NCBI GenBank assembly: GCA_947258795.1
Contig: CAMYJU010000013.1
Coordinates: 1 to 57,740, forward strand
Source of the DNA: an uncultured Gammaproteobacteria bacterium
GTDB lineage: Bacteria; Pseudomonadota; Gammaproteobacteria; DRJJ01
Reading direction: 5' to 3'
DNA length: 57,740 bases
The position numbers and the translations under genes were made by a program. The notes below the pieces were generated by a model. The model had not been told where the DNA came from, did no database searches, and was given only the letters and a program-made list of their open reading frames with translations. How positions within the stretch are numbered: position 1 is the first letter of the stretch; every line of letters starts with the position of its first letter. Of this stretch, positions 32,943-40,674 are shown piece after piece.

Positions 32943-33335
32943 ATGTCGACTACCGTCTGGGAATTTCAGGGCAGCCAGATCGTCAGCGCCGAGCACAGCG
33001 GCAATGACCTGGTCCTGCATTTGCAACCGTTTTACATTCTGAAATCTCTGGCCGGCTCTGCCGAACAGACACGCTGGAAACAGCAAGGTCAGCTTTTGAT
33101 AACAAACGCGAAGACAAATTTTGATCAGGATCTCAGCGGCACTATCGCCAGTGGTCAATTAAGCCATAACGCTTTTGTCTATCGTGACGAAGTACCGATA
33201 CCGATTTCGATACAGGGCGAGATTAGTCTGCAATTTACACTGGAGGATAGTAGTCTGAAACTGGAGATTACCGGCGATCAGGCAAGCCTGCACACGGAAG
33301 GACTGGAAAAGTACGTCACCCATGTGACGATATAA
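32943..33335 (+). CDS. Conserved hypothetical beta-rich protein
   Basis: A 130-residue protein with no signal or membrane segment. Predicted as alternating beta strands: VWEFQGSQIVSAEHSGNDLVLHLQPFYIL, LLITNAKTN, PIPISIQGEISLQFTLEDSSLKLEITGDQASL. No family recognised; the shape suggests a small beta barrel or lipocalin-like ligand binder. AAAAGG precedes the ATG. It is convergent with the cupin gene, 13 bases apart. Confidence 0.6.
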   Translation: MSTTVWEFQGSQIVSAEHSGNDLVLHLQPFYILKSLAGSAEQTRWKQQGQLLITNAKTNFDQDLSGTIASGQLSHNAFVYRDEVPIPISIQGEISLQFTLEDSSLKLEITGDQASLHTEGLEKYVTHVTI

Positions 33336-33348
33336 CAAATGGCTGGTG

Positions 33349-33627
33349 TCAGTCTCCCAGCAAATAATGCTTGCGTATCGGTGAGCGGATATCCCAGCTG
33401 CAGTCCATACCCTTTGGAAAATTCACCAGGTCACGCGCCTTGAGCGTCACCGGCTCTCCATCAACCGGTGTGACCACCACCTCACCTTCCAGGATATAAC
33501 ACATCTCCTTGCTATCGTAATGCCAGTCGAAGACTGCGACATCATGGGTCCATATCGGCCACGCGTCCACATTCAGCACTTCCAGCTTCATCGGCGATGG
33601 ATTATGTTCAACAGTGATAAAGTCCAT
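33349..33627 (-). CDS. Cupin-domain protein
   Basis: A 92-residue single-domain cupin from ATG 33627 (AGGAAA with about 8 bases spacing). The two cupin halves are visible: WTHDVAVFDWHYDSKEMCYILEGEVVVTP and ARDLVNFPKGMDCSWDIRSPIRKHYLL. The first motif has DWHYDSKE rather than the usual HxHxxxE, and the second lacks a clear metal His except H in RKHYLL, so it may bind metal weakly, similar to EutQ-like cupin_3 proteins. Substrate unknown. Confidence 0.8.
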   Translation of the reverse strand: MDFITVEHNPSPMKLEVLNVDAWPIWTHDVAVFDWHYDSKEMCYILEGEVVVTPVDGEPVTLKARDLVNFPKGMDCSWDIRSPIRKHYLLGD

Positions 33628-33727
33628 TGACGGTTTCCTGTATTTTGATTGGTCTGGCCCGGTGATTATACACAACAACAAGCCGCCGTCGGGTCACGGA
33701 GCGGTTTTTTTACAGGCCGGACAGCCC

Positions 33728-35764
33728 CTAATATGATTGTCCGCTGGATAAAACCGGCTGCTGGTTTTCCAGGCTCTCCAGCGGTACCGGTTTACTGATA
33801 CCATAGCCTTGAGCCTTGTCTACACCGAGTTCTTCAAGCTCAGCCAGAATGTCCAGGTCCTCGACAAATTCGGCAATGGTCTTGATACCCATAATATGGG
33901 CAACCTCGTTGATCGAACGCACCATCTCACGGTCTATCGGATCACACAGGATATCGCGTACAAATACGCCATCGATTTTCAGATAGTCCACCGGCAGGGA
34001 TTTCAGGTAGGCGAAAGAAGACAAACCAGTACCAAAGTCATCCAGTGCAAACCTGACACCGGTATCCTTCAATTCATCGATCAGTCTGTGTGCACTGGCC
34101 AGGTCAGTCATCGCAGCGGTTTCGGTGATTTCAAAACAGATTTTTTCAGCAGGCACCTCATGATCGGAAAAGGCTGAACGTATAAAGTCCAGAAACTGCT
34201 CATCACTGAGTGACTGACCGGACAGGTTAATCGAACACAAATGCAGTTTATCAAGATGATCAGGATGCTTACCCAGCCATGAAAACATGTTTTCAATGAC
34301 CCAACGATCCAGTTTGGGCGCAAGACCATACTGCTCGGCTGCAGACAGAAATGCCCCGGGCAGGATCAACTCGTTTTCACGGCCCTGCATACGCAGTAAC
34401 AGTTCATAATGCAGGCGATTATGTACGAGCCTGTCATGTATCGGCACAATGGGTTGGAAGTACAGCGACAGCCGATCAGTTTCCAGCGCTTCGTTGATGC
34501 GTGCCACCCAGCGCATATTGCTCATGCGATGACTGATTTCCTGGTCATCCCGGCGATACACATAGACACGGTTGCGCCCCAGTTCCTTGGCGGAATAGCA
34601 GGCGCTGTCCACCTGCTTCATGACTTCAGTCATGCTGGCGTTATCATCATCCAGATAGACGATGCCAATGCTGGCCGTTGCACGATAGGTATGCCCTTCC
34701 CAGTTAAAACGCAGTATTTCCAGTTCATCACAGACTTTCCTGGCGATGGCCTCTACGTCTTCCTTGCTCGGCATATGCAGGATCAGGCCGAATTCATCAC
34801 CACCCAGCCTCGCCACAGTCGCCGGTTCCGGCACACACTCTTTCAGCACAATGGCAATGCGCTTGAGCAACTCGTCTCCGGCCAGGTGACCGCTGGTGTC
34901 ATTCACTATCTTGAACTGATCCAGGTCGATATACAGCAAGGCGGCATCACGCACGTTGGAATTGATCACGTCCTTTAGCTGTCTTTCAAATTCAAAGCGG
35001 TTAATCAGCCCGGTCAGGGCATCGTGACTGGCCTGAAAACTGACCCGTTCCTTTTCCGTATACAGTGCCTCGGCAGTACGCCGGTGCATATCGACCGAAC
35101 GTTCGAGTTTGTTCTGATAGCTTTTCATCGCGTCGCGCATACTGGTGAAACTTCTGACCATCAGGCCCACCTCATCATTCCGAATGGTCGGCAGACGGGC
35201 AGCAAAGTCACCATGGGAAAGTGAGTCGGAGGCCCTGGCAAGCTCGGTAAGTGGCGCCTTGACCACCCACTCAAGTATCGCAATGATCACCGCAATAACC
35301 GCCAACATAACCAGTATAAAGACCTGCCTGAGTGTCGAACGCATCTCAGCCAGACGTTCATCAGAACGGCGCATGTCGATCCTGATGCTCAGGTTACCAA
35401 GCCCGGCCCCCATGTATTTCAAAGGCTGTGACAGTAAATTACTGCTGTCAATGGCGACCAGCCTGTTACCGGTCTGGTCGAGCGGGTATATCAGCCTGCC
35501 CTGATCATCGCTCAGTTCTATTCCCAACCAGTCCTGGTTACTGTTCAGCAGGGAATCCAGGGTGCTGTAAACATTGGCCAGCTGGTTTTCCAGTAACAGG
35601 GGAACCAGTCCTTCAGCCACACTCTTGAGGTGTTCCTGCCGATATTGCAGCATCTGTTCATCAACTCGCTGGATCATTCCGGGAAGCCAGACCGCATGCA
35701 GGTATCCACCCAGCAAGGTACTAAACAGTACAAACGGGAGGATAATCTTCCAGCGTAACGACAT
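33728..35764 (-). CDS. Membrane GGDEF-EAL protein with periplasmic domain and HAMP
   Basis: A 678-residue bifunctional-type c-di-GMP protein. TM1 about 8-26, periplasmic domain about 30-145, TM2 about 147-165, HAMP about 168-220, GGDEF domain about 240-405 with intact G321-GDEF, EAL domain about 425-665 with ELLLR at 454-458 and DDFGTGLSSFAYLKSLPVDYLKID. Both active sites look intact. The residues just before GGDEF (EPATVAR) do not form the RxxD inhibitory site, so product inhibition may be absent. The gene starts 5 bases after the PhnD-like gene, which suggests that the binding protein is its periplasmic signal input, as NspS is for MbaA in Vibrio. Confidence 0.93.
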   Translation of the reverse strand: MSLRWKIILPFVLFSTLLGGYLHAVWLPGMIQRVDEQMLQYRQEHLKSVAEGLVPLLLENQLANVYSTLDSLLNSNQDWLGIELSDDQGRLIYPLDQTGNRLVAIDSSNLLSQPLKYMGAGLGNLSIRIDMRRSDERLAEMRSTLRQVFILVMLAVIAVIIAILEWVVKAPLTELARASDSLSHGDFAARLPTIRNDEVGLMVRSFTSMRDAMKSYQNKLERSVDMHRRTAEALYTEKERVSFQASHDALTGLINRFEFERQLKDVINSNVRDAALLYIDLDQFKIVNDTSGHLAGDELLKRIAIVLKECVPEPATVARLGGDEFGLILHMPSKEDVEAIARKVCDELEILRFNWEGHTYRATASIGIVYLDDDNASMTEVMKQVDSACYSAKELGRNRVYVYRRDDQEISHRMSNMRWVARINEALETDRLSLYFQPIVPIHDRLVHNRLHYELLLRMQGRENELILPGAFLSAAEQYGLAPKLDRWVIENMFSWLGKHPDHLDKLHLCSINLSGQSLSDEQFLDFIRSAFSDHEVPAEKICFEITETAAMTDLASAHRLIDELKDTGVRFALDDFGTGLSSFAYLKSLPVDYLKIDGVFVRDILCDPIDREMVRSINEVAHIMGIKTIAEFVEDLDILAELEELGVDKAQGYGISKPVPLESLENQQPVLSSGQSY

Positions 35765-35769
35765 GATGG

Positions 35770-36636
35770 TTACCTGCTGTCCCTTTCATTGGAGCGCTTG
35801 ATGTAGTACCTGGCATAGCCCTGTTCGCGAATCATGCGGTAGGTCGTCATATCGGTCTGCACTGCGTCATATAGCGGGATCCTGGCTAGCAGCTTCTTGC
35901 CCTCTGCGCTACGGGACATCTCCAGCAAGGCCTGTTGCACCTTTTGCCGATGTGCGGGCGGAATGCGCGGATGTACGCATACGGGGTGAGTTGGTATACC
36001 GGTTGCACTATGGATCACCCGAATACGCTGCTGGACTGATTCAGGCCGGGCCTGCAGAGTAGACAACACCCCGCCACCGGCATCCGCCAGTCCGGTCGCA
36101 ACATGCAGATATACCGAACTGTGGGTCTGGACATATTTCGGGGTATAGGACGTCAGACCTGACTTGTTGAACGAAGCACGCGTCGCCAATGAGGCGCCCA
36201 GCGCATTCGGAGACGGAAAGGCAATGACACTGTTCTGTAAATCGGCCAGTTGCTGGTAGGGACTATCATCCCGGACAACAATAACACCCTGCAACATTCT
36301 GCTGCCATCCCTAACCAGCGGGATATAACCCTGGCTATCTTCGGTCAGTGTCAAATGAAATGGATTGGTATAGGCAAAATCGAATTTTCCGGCCAGAAAG
36401 GATTTTTCAAACACCGGTATCTTCGGACTGCCAACCAGCCTGAAGCCCAGACCCGTGCGTTTTTCCAGTTCCTTGAGCACCGGTTGCCAGATACTGAACA
36501 GCACCCTGGATTCAAACTGTGGAACAACACCAAAGTTGTAGACCACCTGCGGTTTGGCGGTGGCGGTATGACTCAATACCAGGCAGCTCAGTATCAGTAA
36601 TTGCCTGATTAACTGACCCCTATGCGAAATTTCCAT
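35770..36636 (-). CDS. PhnD-like periplasmic substrate-binding protein
   Basis: A 288-residue protein with a signal peptide (about 1-27, LLILSCLVLSHTATA) and a PhnD/phosphonate-type binding fold: VVYNFGVVPQFESRVLFSIWQPVLKELEKRTG, GSPKIPVFEKSFLAGKFDFAYTNPFHLTL and VRDDSPYQQLADLQNSVIAFPSPNALGASLATR. There is no ABC permease or ATPase beside it; instead it forms a two-gene unit with the downstream GGDEF-EAL protein (5-base gap), so it is probably a sensor rather than a transporter component. Ligand: possibly phosphonate/phosphite-like or another anion; not decidable. Confidence 0.9.
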   Translation of the reverse strand: MEISHRGQLIRQLLILSCLVLSHTATAKPQVVYNFGVVPQFESRVLFSIWQPVLKELEKRTGLGFRLVGSPKIPVFEKSFLAGKFDFAYTNPFHLTLTEDSQGYIPLVRDGSRMLQGVIVVRDDSPYQQLADLQNSVIAFPSPNALGASLATRASFNKSGLTSYTPKYVQTHSSVYLHVATGLADAGGGVLSTLQARPESVQQRIRVIHSATGIPTHPVCVHPRIPPAHRQKVQQALLEMSRSAEGKKLLARIPLYDAVQTDMTTYRMIREQGYARYYIKRSNERDSR

Positions 36637-36803
36637 ATAGTCACTATTTTTATAGTAATTCTTATTATATTGGCATCTTCTGACAATACTTTAAGATGCC
36701 AGGTCGGATATACAGTTTGTGTATCCTATGACCAGCTATACCCTTATACATTAATACCGTAAAATCAATGGTATAGCAAGTACCAACTTAATAGCCTCGC
36801 TGT

Positions 36804-37400
36804 TCAGGCTGGCTTTACCCCGATCATCTGGATAACCGCCGCCTTGCCGGTATGGTAACAACCCTCGACGACCTCGCGCACGCCGGACCAGGCACGTTGC
36901 CAGCGCAGTCCGGTCAGCTCTTCCTGCAGGTGGGCCATATCGGCCAGTAGCTCGATCACAGGCGGTCCACCGGTGCCATAGGCAAGCTGCTCGGGTGCAT
37001 AGGCCTCGAGCAGCAATACGCCACCGGGTCGCAGGCAGTGAACAATTTTCTGATGCAAGGTCCGGCGTGCCGGGGCAGGCAAGTGGCAGAAAACCGAGAC
37101 CACACCGGCCCAGCACGCCTGGCCCGGTTCATATACAGACAGATCGGCACACTGTGTATCAATCGTAACCCCGTACTCCGCTGCCAGTTTCTGCGCCTTG
37201 TTCAGGCCAACTGATGACGCGTCTACTGCTGTAACCTGGTGCCCTTGAGCAGCAAGATAGACCGCGTTACGACCTTCTCCTTCGGCCAGGCACAGCACCT
37301 CCCCACCTCTAGGCAGGTACTGTTCAGCCGATACCAGGAAATCGTTTGGCGTCGTACCATACGCATAGCCTGGTTCACTGTAGCGCTGATCCCAATCCAT
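36804..37400 (-). CDS. TehB-like SAM-dependent methyltransferase
   Basis: A 198-residue protein from ATG 37400 (MDWDQRYSEPGYAYGTTPNDFL). VLCLAEGEGRNAVYLAAQGHQVTAVDAS is the SAM-binding motif I-II block; VVSVFCHLPAPARRTLHQKIVHCLRPGGVLLLEAYAPEQ is motif IV-V. The opening WDxRYxxxxYxYGxxPNxFL is typical of the TehB/thiopurine-methyltransferase-like group. Substrate unknown. It is followed by no close partner; the DUF2892 gene lies 24 bases upstream in the same direction, so both could share a transcript under the ArsR-type operator. Confidence 0.88.
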   Translation of the reverse strand: MDWDQRYSEPGYAYGTTPNDFLVSAEQYLPRGGEVLCLAEGEGRNAVYLAAQGHQVTAVDASSVGLNKAQKLAAEYGVTIDTQCADLSVYEPGQACWAGVVSVFCHLPAPARRTLHQKIVHCLRPGGVLLLEAYAPEQLAYGTGGPPVIELLADMAHLQEELTGLRWQRAWSGVREVVEGCYHTGKAAVIQMIGVKPA

Positions 37401-37424
37401 CAACTGTACCTGTTTCAGGATAGA

Positions 37425-37628
37425 TTATTTGAACGCGACGCCAGGGCTGGCGCCCAGCTTCCTGACGATAATGGCCAGTGGACAAAAACCGGTGAAGGCA
37501 CTCTGCAGCAGATTCAGACCCACAAAAGCGGTCAGCCATAGCCAGTTGAATGAATGAAACTGTGACAACGCGGCACTGGCCAGGATAACGATACCTGCAA
37601 AGGCTAAAACAATCCGGTCGATACTCAT
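37425..37628 (-). CDS. DUF2892 (YgaP-type) small inner-membrane protein
   Basis: A 67-residue protein with two hydrophobic helices (about 7-20 and 27-50) and the motif NLLQSAFTGFCPLAIIVRKLG: the FTGFCP stretch is the DUF2892 signature, present as the membrane tail of the rhodanese YgaP. Here the rhodanese domain is missing and only the membrane part is encoded. AGGAG 10 bases before the ATG. The family is often controlled by ArsR-type sulfur sensors (BigR/YgaV), and a matching inverted repeat lies just upstream. Confidence 0.88.
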   Translation of the reverse strand: MSIDRIVLAFAGIVILASAALSQFHSFNWLWLTAFVGLNLLQSAFTGFCPLAIIVRKLGASPGVAFK

Positions 37629-37667
37629 AATGTTCTCCTGATGTGGATAGGTAAAAACGACTATTAT

Positions 37668-37693
37668 ATTAGCATTTCCTAATAATTGCTAAT
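37668..37693 (-). promoter_or_regulatory. BigR/YgaV-like operator candidate
   Basis: ATTAGCA (37668-37674) and TGCTAAT (37687-37693) form a 7-bp inverted repeat; nested within it ATTAG-N6-CTAAT (37668-37683) resembles the AT-rich sites of ArsR-family sulfide sensors. It lies 40 bases upstream of the DUF2892 start. No arsR-type gene is visible nearby. Confidence 0.5.
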
Positions 37694-38230
37694 TTCGACC
37701 TGTTTAATCGCTGATGTGAAGCTAAAATCAAGCACCTATACCAGCTCTGTTCATGACTATGCCATGATTAATATATTAGATATTTCTGATTTATACTTAG
37801 CGTTTTTAGTTAAGGTAAATTCTATATAAAAATTGCTAAGACATTGCCAGTTATTCATGTTCTTTGCTTATCCACAAATCCTGTGGATAAGTCTGTGGAT
37901 CGAATCATATTAATACGAAAAAATAGTTAAAATGTTGCATTTTTATTACCTTGGCAACTTTTTATACAATTTAATTTTACTAGTTAAATCATTAAGTTAT
38001 GAATACTGATCGTTTGTATGTCAATTTTTTGTTGTTAGATTGTGACGAGCCCGCCTCGTTGTGAATAAACAGGCTTTGCTATCACTGGATGTAGTGGAAT
38101 CTGTCAATCCGGTGACGGAAATCAGGGTATTCAGGAATTTCAACCAGTTAGAAAATTTAAGTTAGAAAGCATCTAAAAGTGAAACCTGTAGAATACGATG
38201 TTCCACAGGCTGGTGAAGGCTAAAAATGGT
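37694..38230. other. AT-rich gene-free spacer with clustered DnaA boxes
   Basis: About 540 bases without a plausible gene on either strand. It is strongly AT-rich on both sides of a tight DnaA-box cluster (37867-37902) and has a further weak box at 38060-38068. No dnaA, dnaN, mnmG or rpmH gene is nearby, so the chromosomal origin is not supported; a titration site or secondary structure element is possible. The rest holds no recognised features. Confidence 0.5.
37867..37902. promoter_or_regulatory. DnaA-box cluster (two perfect boxes inverted, one near-box)
   Basis: TTATCCACA (37868-37876) is followed after 5 bases by its exact inverse TGTGGATAA (37882-37890), then TGTGGATCG (37894-37902). 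The first two sit in a perfect 10-bp inverted repeat. These match the consensus DnaA box exactly. Confidence 0.65.
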
Positions 38231-38539
38231 TCAGCGATGCGCACCACGGTCGCGCCAGATGCGCAGTCCATAGCCATCGGTATGCACACGTACCACTTTG
38301 GCTATGCGCCAGAAGATACGCGTCACACCATTTTTTTCCAGTGCGATGACCAGGTTGAACACCTGGTTTAACCTGAAATCATGCGTGTGACTATGCAGAA
38401 ACAGCCCACTCGCACTGAGATTGGCAGACTTGTAGCTTTTGATTGATCGGCCCGGGATATAAACCCGGATCGAGGCGTCTACACGCTGACTGGAACGCCT
38501 TTCAAGTGGTTGTGCTGTTTGATTTAGTGATTCAGCCAT
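38231..38539 (-). CDS. PilZ-domain protein
   Basis: A 102-residue single PilZ domain. RRSSQRVDASIRVYIPG provides the RxxxR c-di-GMP-binding motif and SANLSASGLFLHS the (D/N)xSxxG motif, both intact. Such proteins act as c-di-GMP receptors controlling motility, surface polysaccharide or pili. Start chosen at ATG 38539; the frame is open 24 bases upstream to another ATG at 38563, and neither has a strong ribosome site. The gene is near other c-di-GMP genes (HD-GYP at 24030, GGDEF-EAL at 33728) but not in their operons. Confidence 0.85.
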   Translation of the reverse strand: MAESLNQTAQPLERRSSQRVDASIRVYIPGRSIKSYKSANLSASGLFLHSHTHDFRLNQVFNLVIALEKNGVTRIFWRIAKVVRVHTDGYGLRIWRDRGAHR

Positions 38540-38789
38540 AGTGCTTTTACAACCTATTACCATAATTTTAGTTATGTATATTATTATTCAGATTATAACC
38601 TTATCGCAAGCCTGATTTATGTGAATTTATTCCCTAAATCCATGATGTCAAGTACTGAGTTACATTATTTGCGTATCCTTAGCCTGTACACATGACCGCA
38701 CCCGCATATCTGCGTTACGCTGATCGGCAATCGGGGTGCAGTTATGACAAAGCGCGCCGATAAACCGGTATCCAGCTACAATTTGAATA

Positions 38790-39704
38790 ATGATGCATCC
38801 AAAAATATCCACCACCCTGGAAGTTGCCAATGAAGTTATCGTTGGCAAGGACAGACAAATCCGTCTTGCGCTCACCTGCCTGCTCGCGCGCGGTCATTTG
38901 CTGATTGAAGACCATCCCGGTGTCGGCAAGACCACCCTGGCGCACTTGCTGGCTCAGTTACTGGGTCTGCCGTTCTCGCGTATCCAGTTCACCACTGATC
39001 TATTGCCGGCCGATATCCTCGGTACATCCATTTATGACCGGGAACAGGCGCGCTTTTCGTTTCATCCCGGCCCGATATTTACCAGTATCCTGCTCGCCGA
39101 TGAAATCAATCGTGCCTCGCCTAAGATCCAGAGTGCCTTGCTTGAGGCCATGGAGGAACACCAGGTCACGGTCGACGGGGAAACCCGCAAGCTGCCACGT
39201 CCGTTCTTTGTGATCGCAACCCAGAATCCGGAAGACTATATCGGCACCTATCCGCTGCCGGAATCACAACTGGACCGTTTCATGATGCGTATCACCCTCG
39301 GTTATCCGGATCCGGCCGCCGAACGCCTGTTGTTGAGCGGCCGTAACCGACAGGACATGATCCAGGAACTGGACACCACGCTGGATACATCGACGCTGAC
39401 CGAACTGCAGGCGTTGGTGGAAAAAATTCACAGCTCGGATGCCTTACTAGACTATATCCAGGACCTGGTGCGCTTCAGCCGTGACCCGATCAACTTCCGC
39501 AATGGCCTGTCACCGCGTGCTGCGCTGGCCTTATTACGCAGCGCACAGGCATGGACCCTGCTCGATGGCCGGGATGCGGTATTGCCAGAGGATGTCCAGC
39601 AGGTATTACCCTCGGTTGCCGGTCACCGTCTGCGCGCCAGTCATGAGACTCAGGCCGGCACCGATCTGGCAATGCTGTTGATGCACGCTGTGCCTGTCGC
39701 CTGA
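38790..39704 (+). CDS. MoxR-family AAA+ ATPase
   Basis: A 304-residue MoxR ATPase. Walker A EDHPGVGKTTLA, Walker B ILLADEINRASPKIQSALLEAMEE, sensor FFVIATQNPEDYIGTYPLPESQLDRFMM and a C-terminal lid domain are all present. Family members are chaperone-like ATPases that act with DUF58 and von Willebrand-type or transglutaminase partners. It is the first gene of a three-gene operon (DUF58, transglutaminase) with gaps of 7 bases and a 1-base overlap. ATG 38790 directly precedes a second ATG; neither has a strong ribosome site. Confidence 0.92.
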   Translation: MMHPKISTTLEVANEVIVGKDRQIRLALTCLLARGHLLIEDHPGVGKTTLAHLLAQLLGLPFSRIQFTTDLLPADILGTSIYDREQARFSFHPGPIFTSILLADEINRASPKIQSALLEAMEEHQVTVDGETRKLPRPFFVIATQNPEDYIGTYPLPESQLDRFMMRITLGYPDPAAERLLLSGRNRQDMIQELDTTLDTSTLTELQALVEKIHSSDALLDYIQDLVRFSRDPINFRNGLSPRAALALLRSAQAWTLLDGRDAVLPEDVQQVLPSVAGHRLRASHETQAGTDLAMLLMHAVPVA

Positions 39705-39711
39705 CTATCCT

Positions 39712-40674
39712 ATGCTGCAACAGTGGGCCGACAGACTGTCTGCACGTCACCTGGCTGCACTGGAGCCGGGGGCAGTCCGTCTGCATCGGCGCCGCATCTA
39801 CATTTTACCCACGGTCCATGGCCTGTTCTTCGGACTGGCGCTGCTGGTCATGTTGCTCAGCGCGATTAATTACAGCAACAGCCTCGCGTTCATACTCACC
39901 TTCCTGCTTGGAAGCCTGTTTTTACTGTCCCTGATCAAGACTCACCATAATCTGCTCGGACTGGTATTGCGTTGCGGCCCTTCCAGACCGGTTTTTGCCG
40001 GTCAGACAGCGATGTTTGAAATCAATCTGCACAACCCGGGTAAACGCGAGCGTTATGACATCATCGCAGGTGATGATACGGTTCTGCCGATACTCGCAGC
40101 CGACAGCACCGGCCGGGTGCTGTTGCCGGTGCAGACACATCAGCGTGGATATATATCTCCCGGCCGGGTCCGGGTGTCGACAGCTTATCCACTAAGCCTG
40201 ACCCGCGCCTGGTCATGGTGGAAGCCGGAATGCAAGGTCTGTGTTTACCCCAGACCCGAAACCACTGCGCCACCACCGGTCAAAAGCGGCCTTGCCGGCA
40301 GCGGCCAGACCACCGCCTCCCGGCCCGCGCAAGGCGATGAGTTTGCCGGTTTGCGTGAATACACCCCCGGTGACCCGATCTCCCGGCTGACCTGGCGCCG
40401 GCAGAACGCACAGGGCATGCCCAGCCTGAAACAGTTTCACGACCAGGTCGACAGCGGCCTGTGGCTGACCTGGGAGTCCGTCAGCCATCTGGGTGATACT
40501 GAACGATGCCTGTCACGACTATGCCAGTGGGTACTGGAATGTGACGCACGAAATGAGCGTTATGGTCTGGTCCTGCCCGGCGAGCAGATTGAACCGGCCA
40601 GTGGTAGCGAACACCGGCATCAGTGCCTGCAGGCACTGGCCCTTTACCGTAGCCCGCAGGCGCAGCGAAACTGA
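39712..40674 (+). CDS. DUF58 membrane protein
   Basis: A 320-residue protein of the DUF58 group. Two TM helices near residues 38-58 and 62-78 precede a soluble part with the hallmark GDEFAGLREYTPGDPISRLTWRRQNAQGMPSLKQF. DUF58 proteins pair with MoxR ATPases and transglutaminase-like membrane proteins; their biochemical role is not settled. The stop overlaps the next start by one base (TGATG), so the pair is translationally coupled. Confidence 0.9.
   Translation: MLQQWADRLSARHLAALEPGAVRLHRRRIYILPTVHGLFFGLALLVMLLSAINYSNSLAFILTFLLGSLFLLSLIKTHHNLLGLVLRCGPSRPVFAGQTAMFEINLHNPGKRERYDIIAGDDTVLPILAADSTGRVLLPVQTHQRGYISPGRVRVSTAYPLSLTRAWSWWKPECKVCVYPRPETTAPPPVKSGLAGSGQTTASRPAQGDEFAGLREYTPGDPISRLTWRRQNAQGMPSLKQFHDQVDSGLWLTWESVSHLGDTERCLSRLCQWVLECDARNERYGLVLPGEQIEPASGSEHRHQCLQALALYRSPQAQRN

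Noticed and set aside
37694-38230. Chromosomal origin of replication
   Set aside because: DnaA boxes and AT richness are present, but no dnaA, dnaN, mnmG or rpmH neighbours, and only one tight cluster; reported as an open finding instead.
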